Source of the DNA: Spirochaetia bacterium
GTDB taxonomy: Bacteria > Spirochaetota > Spirochaetia > Sphaerochaetales > Sphaerochaetaceae
NCBI GenBank assembly: GCA_009929055.1
Contig: SABI01000080.1
Location: 1 to 10,095, forward strand
DNA: 10,095 nt
Reading direction: 5' to 3'
Shown here: in pieces, positions 1 through 6,824 of the stretch
Numbering within the stretch: position 1 is the stretch's first letter
Layout of the letters: each line of letters begins with the position of its first letter
Program-made: the position numbers and the translations under genes
The notes under the pieces: generated by a model
Databases searched by the model: none
What the model was told of the DNA's origin: nothing
Seen by the model: only the letters and a program-made list of their open reading frames with translations

Positions 1-29
1 AAAAGAGATGAGGGCAGCTATTGCTGCCC
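1..29 (-). terminator. Rho-independent terminator after the CoADR-rhodanese gene
   Basis: A perfect 7-bp GC-rich stem (GGGCAGC at 12-18 pairing with GCTGCCC at 23-29, loop 19-22) lies 12 bases beyond the stop codon of the flavoprotein gene. Read on the minus strand it is followed by a T-rich tail ending in TTTT at the window edge, so the tail may be cut short by the window. It fits an intrinsic terminator for minus-strand transcription. Confidence 0.8.
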
Positions 30-41
30 CTAGAAGGTCTG

Positions 42-2057
42 TTATATACCTGAAGCCATCATATTATGTAGACCTCCACCGTTTTTCACGTTGGTAAATC
101 CTAGTTGTTTGAGAATACGCTGGCCATAGCTAGAGCGGGCACCCGAAGCACAGTAGATGATAATTTCGCGACTTTTGTCTTCAATGGATGTAACCCATTC
201 TTGGAGACTGTCGAGTTCAACATTGATTGCTCCTGGATATGCTCCCATGGAAAACTCCATTGGAGTTCTTACATCAAGGATAATCGGCCCATCTGTGGGT
301 AGGAGCTCAGTTTGTGTTTCTTCTTCTATAATATCCCTTGTAATTCCAGCTTCTAAGTCTTCAATGCTTTTACGTTCGACAGGGAAGAGTCCTACACTAA
401 GGTGCTTATATCCTATAGCACGAGCATATCTTTCTAATGAGAGGTATCCACCACTTAGGTTGTACACTTGGTCAATTCCAGCTCCTTTAAGCATTCGGAG
501 TGTTACATGGCTTTTTTGTCCATCGTCGCTGATGAGGAGAATAGCATGGTCGTGAGGGATTTGATCGAGGTTATCTCTAAGGACATTCTGACTTAGATTG
601 GTACTTCCCGCAAGGTTTGCCTTTGAGTAACTGATTGGGTCGCGTAGGTCGATTACAATAGGTTGTTTCTCAATGGCAAATTTCTCTATATCTTGAGCTA
701 GAATAGCGGGACTGAATCCACTTTGGTGGTTGCCTGCTGTAAACGCTGCCATATTAACAGGTCCGTTTGGACTGTCAAATGGAGGTGCATAGGCAAAGTC
801 GAGTTCTTCAAGGTCGGCGATTGTGAGGCCACCTGCTATAGCTGTTGCTAACACGTCTATTCGTTTATCTATCCCTACTCTTCCAACAGCTTGGGCTCCT
901 AAGATTTTTCCAGTTTTTATTTCCCATATAAGCATGAGGCTTACTTTCTCTGATCCAGGGTAATAGGAAGTATGGCTTGCTTTATGAACTACAACTGCTT
1001 GAACATCAAGCCCTGCGTCCCTTGCGATCTTTAGGCTCATCCCAGTAGAACCTGCTACTGCTCCAAAGACCTTTACAATTGAGGTTCCCATAGCACCGTT
1101 GTATTTCCGTGCTCCTCCTAGTGCATTCTCTGCAACAATTCTTCCCTGTCGGTTTGCAGGGCCTGCTAGAGGCATTCTTATTGTTTTGCCAAGGACATTG
1201 TGGAATATTTCTACCATGTCGCCAGCTGCATAGATTGAGGGGTCACTAGTACGCATTTCACTACTAACTTTTAATCCGCCAGCTCCTCCCATTTCAAGTC
1301 CTGCATCTTTTGCTAGTTGAAGTGTTGGTCTCACTCCTACAGAAAGAAGGACAAAGTCGGCTTCTACTTTAGTTCCGTCGTTTAATAGTACGCTCTTTTC
1401 TTCAATTGCCTTAACTGATTTCCCAAGGCTGAGTTTTACTCCATAGTCGAGTAGTTCTTTGGTTATAAATCCAGCTATTTCTCCTTCCAAATTAGGCATC
1501 ACCTGTGGTGCCATCTCTACAAGGGTCACTTCAATATTTCGTTTAGCGAGGGCTTCAACCATTTCAAGACCAATAAATCCTCCACCTACTACTACTGCAG
1601 TACGAGGTGTATTGTCTTTAATGAATGAGTCTATTTTATCCATGTCTTCGAGGGTCCATAGTTGAAAGACATGATTTTTATCTACTCCAGGAAGGGGAGG
1701 AACTACTGGCTTACCACCCTGTGCCAAGATGAGTGAGTCGTAGGGAAATGAGTGTTCTTTACCAGTTTTAGAGTTTCGTGTTGCTACAGTTTTATGTTCA
1801 CGGTCAATTTCCAAGGCTTGTGTATTAGTATGTACTTTGACTCGGTACTGTTCATCAAAGGTCTCTTGGCTAGCTAGGATAAGGGATGAGCGATAGGTAA
1901 TATCGCCTCCTATGTAGTAGGGTAGTCCACAGTTAGCAAAAGAGACATCAGCTCCTGCTTCTAGTAGGGTAATGTTTATATCATTATTTATTCGTCGTGC
2001 GCGTGCTGCTGCGGTTGCTCCTGCGGCAACTCCACCAATTATTAAAAGATTTTTCAT
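42..2057 (-). CDS. CoA-disulfide reductase-type flavoprotein with tandem rhodanese domains
   Basis: A 671-residue FAD- and NAD(P)H-dependent disulfide reductase of the CoADR/NADH-persulfide-reductase family fused to sulfur-transfer domains, probably cytoplasmic. The FAD-binding Rossmann motif GGVAAG is at residues 8-13. The single redox cysteine is C43 in SFANCGLPYYIGG. The NAD(P)H fold GGGFIGLE is at 158-165 and the second FAD motif (YAAGD) ends at D280. Tyrosines typical of CoA-disulfide reductases are in HTSYYPGS (362-369) and AYAPPF (422-427). Known CoADR-Rhd proteins carry one C-terminal rhodanese domain; this one has two. The first (about 466-540) has Ser510 where the catalytic Cys should be. 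The second (about 588-668) keeps C636 in CASGARS. In the family, such enzymes reduce CoA disulfide, CoA persulfide or polysulfide; the exact substrate here is not determinable. The start is fixed by GAGGAG five bases upstream of the ATG. Confidence 0.9.
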   Translation of the reverse strand: MKNLLIIGGVAAGATAAARARRINNDINITLLEAGADVSFANCGLPYYIGGDITYRSSLILASQETFDEQYRVKVHTNTQALEIDREHKTVATRNSKTGKEHSFPYDSLILAQGGKPVVPPLPGVDKNHVFQLWTLEDMDKIDSFIKDNTPRTAVVVGGGFIGLEMVEALAKRNIEVTLVEMAPQVMPNLEGEIAGFITKELLDYGVKLSLGKSVKAIEEKSVLLNDGTKVEADFVLLSVGVRPTLQLAKDAGLEMGGAGGLKVSSEMRTSDPSIYAAGDMVEIFHNVLGKTIRMPLAGPANRQGRIVAENALGGARKYNGAMGTSIVKVFGAVAGSTGMSLKIARDAGLDVQAVVVHKASHTSYYPGSEKVSLMLIWEIKTGKILGAQAVGRVGIDKRIDVLATAIAGGLTIADLEELDFAYAPPFDSPNGPVNMAAFTAGNHQSGFSPAILAQDIEKFAIEKQPIVIDLRDPISYSKANLAGSTNLSQNVLRDNLDQIPHDHAILLISDDGQKSHVTLRMLKGAGIDQVYNLSGGYLSLERYARAIGYKHLSVGLFPVERKSIEDLEAGITRDIIEEETQTELLPTDGPIILDVRTPMEFSMGAYPGAINVELDSLQEWVTSIEDKSREIIIYCASGARSSYGQRILKQLGFTNVKNGGGLHNMMASGI

Positions 2058-2062
2058 CTGTA

Positions 2063-2068
2063 CTCCTC
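2063..2068 (-). promoter_or_regulatory. Ribosome binding site of the CoADR-rhodanese gene
   Basis: GAGGAG on the minus strand, five bases before the ATG at 2057. It supports the chosen start, which also places the GGVAAG motif at the usual distance from the N terminus. Confidence 0.8.
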
Positions 2069-2081
2069 TGTATATAGAACA

Positions 2082-2110
2082 TGTATAAAGAAATGTTTAT
2101 CGATAGTAAA
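2082..2110 (-). promoter_or_regulatory. Candidate sigma-70-type promoter for the CoADR-rhodanese gene
   Basis: Minus-strand TTTACT (2105-2110) and TATACA (2082-2087) are separated by 17 bases, each matching four of six consensus positions. It lies in the 90-base gap between the HAD gene and the flavoprotein gene and would give a leader of roughly 20 bases. AT-rich DNA yields such matches by chance, so this is tentative. Confidence 0.4.
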
Positions 2111-2114
2111 GTGA

Positions 2115-2146
2115 CAAACTCACACTACAGTATAAGGAGGAGTTTG
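2115..2146 (-). repeat. Inverted repeat just after the HAD gene stop
   Basis: CAAACTC (2115-2121) and GAGTTTG (2140-2146) form perfect 7-base arms with an 18-base spacer, immediately beyond the HAD stop codon and just upstream of the candidate -35 box of the next gene. On the minus strand the sequence after the stem is TCACTTTA, not a real T-tract. It could be a weak terminator, an operator or chance. Confidence 0.35.
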
Positions 2147-2147
2147 A

Positions 2148-2795
2148 TTATTTACACCTTACTCCTAATTCTTTACGGGGGAGCGTAGGAAATCCTTTTT
2201 CTAAGGCATGAGCTAAATGTTGGGTATCTGAAAAAAGGAGTGCATGTAATCCTGCCTCTTTTGCCCCTTTTATATTGTGAGGTAGATCATCAATAAAGAG
2301 AATCTCTTTTGAGTGTAGCTGAGTATGTGTGATAGCTTGGGTAAATATTCTTATATCTGGTTTATTGATGTGGAGAATTCCTGAGATGATGATTTCATCA
2401 AAAGAGCTTACCCATTCTTGTCCTGCTATAAGGCTAAGATAGGTCGATGTAGCCATATTTGAAATAATGAGGTTCATTATTCCATTCTCTTTCAGTTCTT
2501 TAGCCCAATTAAGCATCGCTTGATTCATATGAGAAAATCCAATTAGGTCCATCTCTACCAATGTAGGAATATCTTCTTCTTCAAGTGGAGAATTGCAGTA
2601 ATCTAAGACAGCTTCCCAATAGAGGGAATTATCATATTCATCACTATCGAGTTGATGACGAAACTTCCACATGCTTGTGTTGAAAGATTCATAATCAACT
2701 CGGGCCAATGTAGCCATCTTAGATACATCTTCTTTACTGATAAAAGAGGCTAATACCCCTCCGTAATCAAATGCTACTGCTCGAATATTGTTCAT
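2148..2795 (-). CDS. HAD-superfamily phosphatase (subfamily IA, YihX-like motif I)
   Basis: A 215-residue haloacid dehalogenase-superfamily hydrolase, expected to be a soluble cytoplasmic Mg2+-dependent phosphatase on a small phosphorylated metabolite. Motif I is FDYGGVL with nucleophile D10; the position two residues on is Gly12 instead of the usual Asp, as in the FDxGxV form seen in YihX-type enzymes. Motif II is ISN (S112), motif III Lys is K145 in NKPD, and motif IV is FIDD with D169 and D170. A helical cap occupies about residues 15-85. Length is normal for subfamily IA. The start is supported by AAAGG nine bases upstream (2805-2809). It sits alone between the xdh terminator and the flavoprotein gene; no convincing terminator separates it from the latter, so read-through is possible. 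Substrate unknown. Confidence 0.85.
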   Translation of the reverse strand: MNNIRAVAFDYGGVLASFISKEDVSKMATLARVDYESFNTSMWKFRHQLDSDEYDNSLYWEAVLDYCNSPLEEEDIPTLVEMDLIGFSHMNQAMLNWAKELKENGIMNLIISNMATSTYLSLIAGQEWVSSFDEIIISGILHINKPDIRIFTQAITHTQLHSKEILFIDDLPHNIKGAKEAGLHALLFSDTQHLAHALEKGFPTLPRKELGVRCK

Positions 2796-2948
2796 ATATA
2801 GATACCTTTGAAAAAATATTATTGGGGTAATACTATATTCAAAGAACGAAAAAAACTATCTAAAAATGTATATTTCTGGATAGAAATGATTCACTATTAT
2901 TCTTAGGTTTCTAGGCATTTAGGAATTGCTTATTTGGTGCAAAGGAAG

Positions 2949-2986
2949 AAAAAAATACCGCTTATCAACTTTATGATGAGCGGTAT
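2949..2986 (-). terminator. Rho-independent terminator of the xdhABC operon
   Basis: A 13-bp stem with one internal mismatch (2955-2967 with 2974-2986, 6-base loop) lies 26 bases after the xdhC stop. On the minus strand it runs directly into seven T residues (2949-2955). This is the strongest intrinsic terminator in the window and marks the end of the operon. The remaining bases up to the HAD start (2796-2948) are AT-rich and should hold the HAD promoter, but I could not choose one. Confidence 0.93.
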
Positions 2987-3012
2987 GTGGTTTAGCAAAG
3001 TAGAGTTATTTT

Positions 3013-3504
3013 CTACTTAGATTTCTTCTCTTCGAGTCTTTTGTGTTGAGTTTTCTCTATTGCGTTAATAATCTTATCATATCCTGTACATCTACAGAGA
3101 TTTCCTGCAACTTGTTTTCTAATTTCATCTCTGCTTGCAACTTCTTCTTTTGTGATAATAGGGATAGAAGCCATGATAAATCCGGGGGTACAAAATCCAC
3201 ACTGAACAGCTCCTTCATCTATGAAGGCTTGTTGGATATCAGAAATTGTCCCTTTTTTATCAGAGAGTCCTTCTAGGGTGAGAATAGTTTTCCCTTGGGC
3301 CCAAATTGCTAGATAGATACAGGAATTGAAAGGTTGTCCATCGATGAGGACGGTACATGCTCCACATTCACCTACATCACAGCCGTGTTTGATGCTGTCT
3401 AGTCCAGCACTTCCTCGAAGCATATCTGAGAGTGACTCTCTTATATCAACAGTATATTCTTTTTTGCTCCCATTGATAGTGCAGTGTATTGTTTTCTTAG
3501 CCAT
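3013..3504 (-). CDS. xdhC: Xanthine dehydrogenase-type iron-sulfur subunit XdhC
   Basis: A 163-residue small subunit of a molybdenum hydroxylase carrying two [2Fe-2S] clusters that pass electrons from the molybdenum site to FAD. The plant-ferredoxin-type domain has C42, C47, C50 and C62 (GCDVGECGAC, then NSC). The helical second domain has C102 and C105 (QCGFC) and C137 and C139 (CRC). All eight ligands are present and the length equals E. coli XdhC. An open frame extends to 3564, but the start at 3504 is preferred: it follows GGAGGT at 7 bases and begins MAKKTIHCTING like the family. The ATG overlaps the xdhB stop by 8 bases, implying translational coupling. It is the last gene of the operon. 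The symbol follows E. coli usage; this is not the XdhC cofactor-insertion chaperone. Confidence 0.93.
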   Translation of the reverse strand: MAKKTIHCTINGSKKEYTVDIRESLSDMLRGSAGLDSIKHGCDVGECGACTVLIDGQPFNSCIYLAIWAQGKTILTLEGLSDKKGTISDIQQAFIDEGAVQCGFCTPGFIMASIPIITKEEVASRDEIRKQVAGNLCRCTGYDKIINAIEKTQHKRLEEKKSK

Positions 3505-4384
3505 GTATCTTACCTCCGGCTTTTTCGATTGATTCAGTGGTGGCACGCCTAGCAAGTTCTTCAACTAGGTGGAGCCTAAACTCTTTACTCGCTCTCCAAC
3601 TCGTTCTTGGCATAACGTCTGTAAGGGCACCTTTAGCTATTGTGTTAATGAGTTCTTCATTGATGATGTGTCCATTAGCACTCTCTTCTGCTGTAATTGA
3701 TCGTATAGGGATAGGAGCTGCTACTCCAAAGGCGATACGCAATCGTTCTATTTTTTTCTTATCTTTACTAAGTCTTACATTAACTGAACAACTTAGAGTT
3801 GCAATATCCATTGCTCTTCGCATTGCATATTTAATGAAGTGTCCATAGGTGTTCTCATAACTCTCCTTAGGAATTCGTATTCCAGTAAGAATTTCACCTG
3901 GTTGAAGGTCTACTTTCCCAGGCTTAATATTGAATTCACTAAAAGGGAGAACTCGAGTTCCTTCTAAGCTCGCTATTTCAAGGATAGCATCATATGCTTT
4001 GAGAGTTCCTGCAGAGTCTGCACTTGTTACCCCGTTACAGATATTTCCCCCAATTGTACCAATGTTTCTAATCTGGGGCCCCCCGATTTGCTCTACAGCT
4101 TCACCGAGGACAGGGATGTTCTTTTTGATGATTGGATGCATTACTACATCGGTGAAACTCGACAGCGGTCTGATTAAAATTGATCCATCATCTTCAATAC
4201 AAATTCCACGTAATTCATCAAGAGGAAAAATGCTAATAAGGTCACATCCTGCTAATTTACCTTCACGAATCTTGATGAGGATGTCACTCCCTCCAGCAAG
4301 AATAAGTGCTTGGGGGTGTTCTTTTTTTAGTTTCAGTGCTTCAAGTACTGAAGTTGGTTCATATAAGTTTTTAATATCGTACAT
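3497..4384 (-). CDS. xdhB: Xanthine dehydrogenase-type FAD-binding subunit XdhB
   Basis: A 295-residue FAD-binding subunit of the molybdopterin-dehydrogenase family, close to the 292 residues of E. coli XdhB. It takes electrons from the [2Fe-2S] subunit and delivers them to NAD+ or another acceptor. The first FAD motif AGGSD is at residues 30-34 (family form AGGTDL). The second, RNIGTIGGNICNG, is at 106-118. The YAMRRAMDIA segment (187-196) and SWRASKEFR (262-270) are typical of the C-terminal part. The open frame continues upstream to 4495 inside xdhA, but the true start is 4384: GGAAGT lies seven bases before it, 13 bases after the xdhA stop, and the family begins at this point (MYDIKNLYEPTSVLEA). 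The 3' end overlaps xdhC by 8 bases. Confidence 0.92.
   Translation of the reverse strand: MYDIKNLYEPTSVLEALKLKKEHPQALILAGGSDILIKIREGKLAGCDLISIFPLDELRGICIEDDGSILIRPLSSFTDVVMHPIIKKNIPVLGEAVEQIGGPQIRNIGTIGGNICNGVTSADSAGTLKAYDAILEIASLEGTRVLPFSEFNIKPGKVDLQPGEILTGIRIPKESYENTYGHFIKYAMRRAMDIATLSCSVNVRLSKDKKKIERLRIAFGVAAPIPIRSITAEESANGHIINEELINTIAKGALTDVMPRTSWRASKEFRLHLVEELARRATTESIEKAGGKIHG
3512..3517 (-). promoter_or_regulatory. Ribosome binding site that fixes the xdhC start
   Basis: GGAGGT on the minus strand, inside the xdhB 3' end and 7 bases before the ATG at 3504. It argues against the longer frame starting at 3564. Confidence 0.85.
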
Positions 4385-4390
4385 GCTCTT

Positions 4391-4396
4391 ACTTCC
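4391..4396 (-). promoter_or_regulatory. Ribosome binding site that fixes the xdhB start
   Basis: GGAAGT (within AAAGGAAGT) on the minus strand, in the 13-base gap between the xdhA stop and the xdhB ATG at 4384. It argues against the 37-codon N-terminal extension into xdhA. Confidence 0.8.
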
Positions 4397-4397
4397 T

Positions 4398-6686
4398 TTA
4401 TTTAATGAGTCCCGCGTCGCGTATTGCAAAGAATAGTTTCTCTGGGTTAAGAGGGATTGAGTTAACTGCAACTCCTGTTGCATTAAGCATTGCATTTCTG
4501 ATAGCAGGTGCTACTGGAATTGTAGGAGGCTCTCCAAGGGACTTATTTCCATAAGGACCAGTTGGGTCACTCGGTTCTACAAATGCGACATGGAGGTCTG
4601 GAGTATCCATAGGTGTCATCAATTTGTAGTCAAGGAGATTGTCGTTAAGCATTTTTCCTGTTTTTTGGTCAAAGTCGAGGTGTTCATACAGTCCATACCC
4701 AAGGCCCATACTCATTCCTCCATGGACTTGTCCTTCTGCTGTTTGACGATTAATAATTGTACCAGAGTCGTGAACGTTTATGATATCTAACACTTTTATG
4801 TGGCACATTGGAATATCTATTTCAATTTCAGCAAAACAGACTCCAAAAGAGTAAGTATTATCTGAGCAGTGGTGTGATTCTTCAGCACTAATGTGGGTTG
4901 AGTTAGTAAGGCTATAGCAAGACTCTTCGGCAACAGTAGCGACGGAGAGGAGATGTTCATCTTTATTTGTGTGAACAATGAAGTTGTCTTTTATATCTAA
5001 GTCAATTGGATCTTTGTTGAGCATGAAGCCTGCAAATTCGAGTAATCTCTTTTTAAACACCCCAGCTGTCTTTTTTACTGCCATCCCCGATACATAGGTT
5101 TGTCTCGAAGCATAGGCTCCAGTATCATAAGGGGTAACATCCGTATCTTGTTTGCTTATTACATGGATTTTATCAACACTAAGGCCAGTAGTTTCTGCTG
5201 CCATCATAGCAAAGACGGTATCAGCTCCTTGTCCAATTTCAGTTGCTCCTAGTTGAAGTTGTAACGATCCATCTTGGTTAAGGAGCATTCGACAGGCTGA
5301 AGTCTCTAAGCTAATAGGGTAGACTCCTGTTTTGTAACAGAATATAGCCATACCGACACCCTTACGTGTAGGGCCTGTCTGATTGGCATATATAGCCCGT
5401 TTCTTTGTATAGTCTAGGTGCTTTTCCCCTATGTCGATACATTCAGAGAGTCCAGTAGAGTGACATTGAATAGTCGTGAATGGATCGATGAACCCAAGTT
5501 TCATCATATTTTGTTTCCTAAATTCTATTGGATCAAACCCTGTGACTTTTACAATGTCATCAACATGTGCTTCAAGGGCGAATCCTATTTGTGGGATTCC
5601 ATAGGCCCTCATAGCTCCTGCTGTAGGCAAGTTTGTATAGACTGTATATGCTTCCCCTTTAATGGCACCTACTGGGTACATCATTCGAAAGCCGTTAACT
5701 GCATTAGCAACTAAGGCATGAGCATGGGAAGCATAGGCTCCTTGGTTTGAGTAAGCGAGAATGCTTCGAGCTGCAAAAGATCCATCTTTACGGACATAGG
5801 AGGTAATGTGAAATTTCATTGCATGGCGTACTCTTGTACAAGCAAAGGTCTCCTCTCGAGTATATTCTAATCTTACTTGGCGTCCACCAACACGGGTTGT
5901 GAGATATGCATTTAAGGGTTCAGTGAGGGCATCTTGTCTATTACCAAATCCTCCACCAATATAAGGTTTTATAATCCTAATATCACCATAGCCAATTCCA
6001 AGGGCTTGGTGGCAGATTCTTCTTATGATGTGGGGTATTTGGGTTGCTGAGACTACGACGATTTTTTCATTTTCCATATAAGCAAAAGAGGAGGCTTTTT
6101 CTATATGACAGTGCTGTACGATTGGAGTGTCATAGTCACCTTCAATTTTAATAAGTCCTTCTTCTTTAATAGCTTCTTCAAAAGAGCCCATTTCATACGA
6201 GGATTTAACTACGATGTTATCTGGTTTCTCTTCATGAATTGCCATTGCTCCAGAGGCCATTGCTGCTTCAACAGAGAGGATGGGTTCATACTCTTCATAG
6301 GTAACTTTAATTTTACGAACTGCTTCGTGGGCAGCTAATTCATTTTCTGCAATTACTGCTGCAATATCATCACCATAAAATCGTACTCTTGTATTGAGGA
6401 GTTTTCTGTCGGCAATATCTTGGTGTTTTTTTTCAGTAGACCAAGGGTGTCCTGCTGTGGGGAATTGGATATCAGGGACATCAAAACAGGTGACAATATC
6501 TATAACTCCTGGAACAAGCCACGCTTCTTCTAAGTCAAAAGAGGTAACAAGGCCGTTTGCAATAGTACTGTGCATGACTTTTGCAAAGAGGGCATGAGGG
6601 CTTACTAAGTCTCCTGTATATTTTGCTTTTCCCGTGACTTTGTCTTTGGCGTCGACTCTGTTTAAGGGTTTTCCGATTATCTTCAT
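4398..6686 (-). CDS. xdhA: Xanthine dehydrogenase-type molybdenum-binding subunit XdhA
   Basis: The 762-residue catalytic subunit of a xanthine oxidase-family molybdenum hydroxylase, which hydroxylates a purine or other N-heterocycle using water-derived oxygen. The first 130 or so residues form the a/b hammerhead domain; the rest binds the molybdopterin cofactor. Diagnostic segments are IGGGFGNRQD (243-252), TRVRHA (284-289), TNLPTAGAMRAYGIPQ (351-366), ATEIGQGADT (481-490), EGQVHGGM (651-658) and SLGEPP (716-721), where E719 corresponds to the catalytic glutamate of the family. Long stretches resemble E. coli XdhA (752 residues). It lacks fused iron-sulfur or FAD domains; these are the next two genes. 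An equivalent of bovine substrate-pocket Arg880 is not evident by eye, so xanthine as substrate is assumed from family only. Start: AAGGAG 7 bases upstream. Confidence 0.93.
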   Translation of the reverse strand: MKIIGKPLNRVDAKDKVTGKAKYTGDLVSPHALFAKVMHSTIANGLVTSFDLEEAWLVPGVIDIVTCFDVPDIQFPTAGHPWSTEKKHQDIADRKLLNTRVRFYGDDIAAVIAENELAAHEAVRKIKVTYEEYEPILSVEAAMASGAMAIHEEKPDNIVVKSSYEMGSFEEAIKEEGLIKIEGDYDTPIVQHCHIEKASSFAYMENEKIVVVSATQIPHIIRRICHQALGIGYGDIRIIKPYIGGGFGNRQDALTEPLNAYLTTRVGGRQVRLEYTREETFACTRVRHAMKFHITSYVRKDGSFAARSILAYSNQGAYASHAHALVANAVNGFRMMYPVGAIKGEAYTVYTNLPTAGAMRAYGIPQIGFALEAHVDDIVKVTGFDPIEFRKQNMMKLGFIDPFTTIQCHSTGLSECIDIGEKHLDYTKKRAIYANQTGPTRKGVGMAIFCYKTGVYPISLETSACRMLLNQDGSLQLQLGATEIGQGADTVFAMMAAETTGLSVDKIHVISKQDTDVTPYDTGAYASRQTYVSGMAVKKTAGVFKKRLLEFAGFMLNKDPIDLDIKDNFIVHTNKDEHLLSVATVAEESCYSLTNSTHISAEESHHCSDNTYSFGVCFAEIEIDIPMCHIKVLDIINVHDSGTIINRQTAEGQVHGGMSMGLGYGLYEHLDFDQKTGKMLNDNLLDYKLMTPMDTPDLHVAFVEPSDPTGPYGNKSLGEPPTIPVAPAIRNAMLNATGVAVNSIPLNPEKLFFAIRDAGLIK

Positions 6687-6807
6687 TTCTTTTCTCCTTC
6701 TTATCGAGAAGCCAATTATATTCTTATATTCATCTTATTGCTTTATAAACGTTTTAGCTATTCGTTGTCTAGGCAATGGGATAAACACAATAGCCTTGTT
6801 ATCAAGT
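6687..6807 (-). promoter_or_regulatory. Structured 5' leader of xdhABC (candidate cis-regulatory RNA)
   Basis: If transcription starts about 7 bases after the -10 box, the mRNA begins near 6807 with two abutting hairpins. The first is CTTG/CAAG (6795-6798 with 6803-6806, 4-base loop). The second is a longer stem, 6757-6762 with 6789-6794, then 6766-6770 with 6783-6787 (including one G-U pair that exists only in the minus-strand RNA), capped by a 12-base loop. Near the start codon a third hairpin (6697-6701 with 6707-6711) overlaps half of the AAGGAG ribosome binding site at 6694-6699. I did not recognise a purine, molybdenum-cofactor or other named riboswitch consensus. A regulatory role is inference from length, folding potential and the gene that follows. 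Confidence 0.4.
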
Positions 6808-6810
6808 CCA

Positions 6811-6824
6811 TGTATTATAATACA
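6811..6824 (-). promoter_or_regulatory. xdhABC promoter -10 box within a perfect 14-bp palindrome
   Basis: The 14-base perfect palindrome TGTATTATAATACA contains a consensus TATAAT (minus strand, 6814-6819). No good -35 hexamer is seen at 16-18 bases: the nearest is TTACAA with a 19-base spacer. A dyad covering the -10 suggests an operator where a repressor would block RNA polymerase, and the poor -35 suggests an activator may be needed. The promoter role is well supported by position; the operator role is inference. Confidence 0.55.

Noticed and set aside
157..555. Plus-strand frame of 132 codons opposite the rhodanese domains
   Set aside because: It is a shadow of the well-supported minus-strand gene, which has all family motifs in that region.
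3505..3564. N-terminal extension of xdhC by 20 codons
   Set aside because: The extension overlaps xdhB coding sequence out of frame; GGAGGT before 3504 and family length favour the shorter protein.
4385..4495. N-terminal extension of xdhB by 37 codons into xdhA
   Set aside because: The extension is the out-of-frame 3' end of xdhA, and a good ribosome binding site supports the start at 4384.
6687..6807. Purine (guanine/adenine-type) riboswitch upstream of xdhA
   Set aside because: The conserved loop-loop and core bases of the purine riboswitch are not found; only general folding potential is reported.
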